From Methanoculleus sp. (GTDB lineage: Archaea > Halobacteriota > Methanomicrobia > Methanomicrobiales > Methanoculleaceae), in contig JAQVVW010000087.1 in the NCBI GenBank assembly GCA_028698765.1, forward strand, positions 1-6,470: a DNA stretch of 6,470 bases. Direction: 5' to 3'. Positions 5,600 to 6,470 of the stretch are shown piece after piece (the first letter of the stretch is position 1; each line of letters opens with the position of its first letter). Position numbers and translations under genes: made by a program. Under the pieces are notes generated by a model. The model saw nothing but the letters and a program-made list of their open reading frames with translations, was not told the origin of the DNA and made no database searches.

Positions 5600-6166
5600 A
5601 TGGGCGAGACGTTCCGCCAGACGGTTCACCTGCTCATGGGGGTCCTCGGCGCGGCGTTGATCCTCCGCCTGGACGACCGGTGGGCGTTCATCTTCGTGAG
5701 CGCCGCACTCGTCGCCCAGTTCCTCCTCTGCGACGCCTTCACCCGCGGCTACGACATCCCGGTCCTCTCCCGGGTGATGGACGAGTCGGAACGCACCGAG
5801 AAGGTGCCGCTCAAGGGCGGGATCGCTTACGCCGCCGGGGCGCTCTTCTGCCTCGCGGTCTTCGGGAGGGAGTACACGGCGGTCGGCCTCGTCACGGTCG
5901 GGGTGCTCGACAGCGTCGCGACCGTTGTCGGGCTGCGCTTTGCGCGGCACACCCTCGTCGGGAACAAATCGCTCGAAGGGACGGTTGCCGGGGTCGTCGC
6001 GGCCGCTCTCGCGCTCGCCTTCCTGATCCCCTGGTGGGCGGCCGCGATCGTCGCGGCGGTCGGCGGGATCATCGAGGCCTTCTTCCCGCTCGACGACAAC
6101 GTGGCGGTCCAGGTGGGGGCGTGCGTGGTGCTGGCGGGGATGGGAGTCGGGGTGGTGTTTGTTTGA
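5600..6166 (+). CDS. Dolichol/phytol kinase family membrane protein (SEC59/DGK1/VTE5-like)
   Basis: This is a 188-residue integral membrane protein with about six or seven hydrophobic segments (roughly 9-23, 28-44, 72-90, 93-113, 127-145, 147-163, 170-187). Family marks are RQTVHLLMG near the N-terminus, the polar loop with D104 and GNKSLEG (121-127), and IIEAFFPLDDN (157-167). These match the CTP-dependent lipid kinases that phosphorylate polyprenols, phytol/geranylgeraniol or diacylglycerol. In an archaeon the likeliest substrate is dolichol or another isoprenoid alcohol, used for glycan carriers or ether-lipid salvage; the substrate cannot be read from the sequence. The ATG at 5600 is preferred over the adjacent GTG at 5597 because of the promoter spacing. 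The gene is divergent from the TIGR04255 gene and monocistronic within the window. Confidence 0.85.
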   Translation: MGETFRQTVHLLMGVLGAALILRLDDRWAFIFVSAALVAQFLLCDAFTRGYDIPVLSRVMDESERTEKVPLKGGIAYAAGALFCLAVFGREYTAVGLVTVGVLDSVATVVGLRFARHTLVGNKSLEGTVAGVVAAALALAFLIPWWAAAIVAAVGGIIEAFFPLDDNVAVQVGACVVLAGMGVGVVFV

Positions 6167-6256
6167 GGAGGGTCTTTAGTGTGCATGGGGTCGTGCGGGA
6201 ACCGAGCCTGGGAAAAGCGAGATTGTTTGACTGCGGCTGGCAGAATTGGCCGGGGC

Positions 6257-6265
6257 GATAAAAAG
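6257..6265 (+). promoter_or_regulatory. Orphan TATA-like element
   Basis: GATAAAAAG is the strongest AT-rich stretch in the right-hand gap and resembles an archaeal TATA box. With usual spacing, transcription would start near 6286, inside the repeat block at 6271-6307. No start codon with a ribosome-binding site follows in the window, so it may serve a non-coding RNA, a gene beyond the edge, or nothing. Confidence 0.35.
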
Positions 6266-6270
6266 CCTGG

Positions 6271-6307
6271 TACAGGGGACCGTGGGCATATCGCCTCTGG
6301 GGGAGTG
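6271..6307. repeat. Second copy of the left block of the structured element (copy B)
   Basis: The block shares GGACCGTGGG and ATCGCC, in the same order and spacing, with 2649-2683, and both copies end in a G-tract followed by GTG. Most positions agree over about 35 bases; copy B is two bases longer. In copy A the hairpin arm follows almost at once, while in copy B about 130 bp intervene. Confidence 0.6.
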
Positions 6308-6327
6308 CGACTGGCCGAAGGTGCGAG

Positions 6328-6386
6328 GAACGGAGCTGGAGCACCGGTAGGAACGACGTCCCATGGGAACGGAGTTCGAGCACCGG
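6328..6386. repeat. Pair of 20-bp direct repeats
   Basis: GAACGGAGCTGGAGCACCGG (6328-6347) and GAACGGAGTTCGAGCACCGG (6367-6386) agree at 18 of 20 positions, with starts 39 bp apart. A shortened third version, GAACGAAGTTC, lies at 6419-6429. The units do not form a CRISPR-like array because spacing and length are irregular. Confidence 0.65.
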
Positions 6387-6437
6387 AGGGGGGAGGGGCG
6401 GGGGCAGGAGCACGAGAAGAACGAAGTTCTTTGAGGG

Positions 6438-6470
6438 GACAGGGGAGGGGGGCGCGCCCCCCTCCCCGTC
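6438..6470. repeat. GC-rich palindrome, related to the hairpin at 2686-2717
   Basis: The 26 bases 6442-6467 are a perfect palindrome: GGGGAGGGGGGCG followed by its reverse complement. They are flanked by GAC (6438-6440) and GTC (6468-6470), with A6441 unpaired. The left arm GACAGGGGAGGGGG is identical to that of the hairpin at 2686. The window ends at its last base, so anything that follows it is unseen. Confidence 0.8.

Larger units (their letters stand above)
6167..6470. other. Non-coding 3' region rich in repeats
   Basis: No credible gene is seen in these 304 bp on either strand. In order it holds about 90 bp of ordinary sequence after the kinase stop, a TATA-like stretch at 6257-6265, a second copy of the left block of the structured element (6271-6307), short direct repeats (6328-6429), G-tracts (6388-6404), and a long palindrome at the window edge (6438-6470). 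Confidence 0.65.

Noticed and set aside
6328..6429. A CRISPR array
   Set aside because: Only two full units with unequal spacing and a shortened third, no consistent spacer length and no cas genes nearby.

Overview
This 6.5 kb window is chromosomal DNA from a GC-rich archaeon. TATA-type promoter elements lie about 25-28 bases before the inferred transcript starts, two genes look leaderless, and the other genes have GGGAGA or GGAGGTGA ribosome-binding sites. Gene content and protein style fit a methanogen of the Methanomicrobiales, with Methanoculleus the best guess. That genus assignment is inference, since no rRNA or methanogenesis gene is present.

Layout, left to right. (1) A P-type proton/cation ATPase gene on the minus strand runs off the left edge. 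(2) Divergent from it, and apparently sharing one TATA element, is an alpha-glucan phosphorylase gene whose product carries an N-terminal YHS domain. (3) Next comes a 65-codon gene for a small ribbon-helix-helix-like protein. It is preceded by a very regular array of six TGTAAC-type hexamers: three pairs, 11 bp within a pair and exactly 31 bp from pair to pair. (4) A 376-bp gap follows, with a GC-rich, highly self-complementary element of about 150 bp. (5) On the minus strand lies a GH77 4-alpha-glucanotransferase gene (malQ). (6) Divergent from malQ is a 67-codon DUF2795 gene, which converges on (7) a minus-strand gene of the TIGR04255 family. (8) Divergent from that is a leaderless gene for a membrane kinase of the dolichol/phytol kinase (SEC59/DGK1/VTE5) family. 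(9) The last 304 bp hold no gene but contain an orphan TATA-like element, short direct repeats and a second copy of parts of the element in (4).

The phosphorylase and the glucanotransferase together form a glycogen or maltodextrin breakdown module. MalQ rearranges short glucans into chains that the phosphorylase can degrade to glucose-1-phosphate. The two genes face each other and have separate promoters. The remaining genes have no clear pathway link to them.

The most unusual non-coding features are the TGTAAC array, which looks like a multi-dimer regulator site directly upstream of the TATA box of the small gene, and the structured repeat element with a related copy at the right end.
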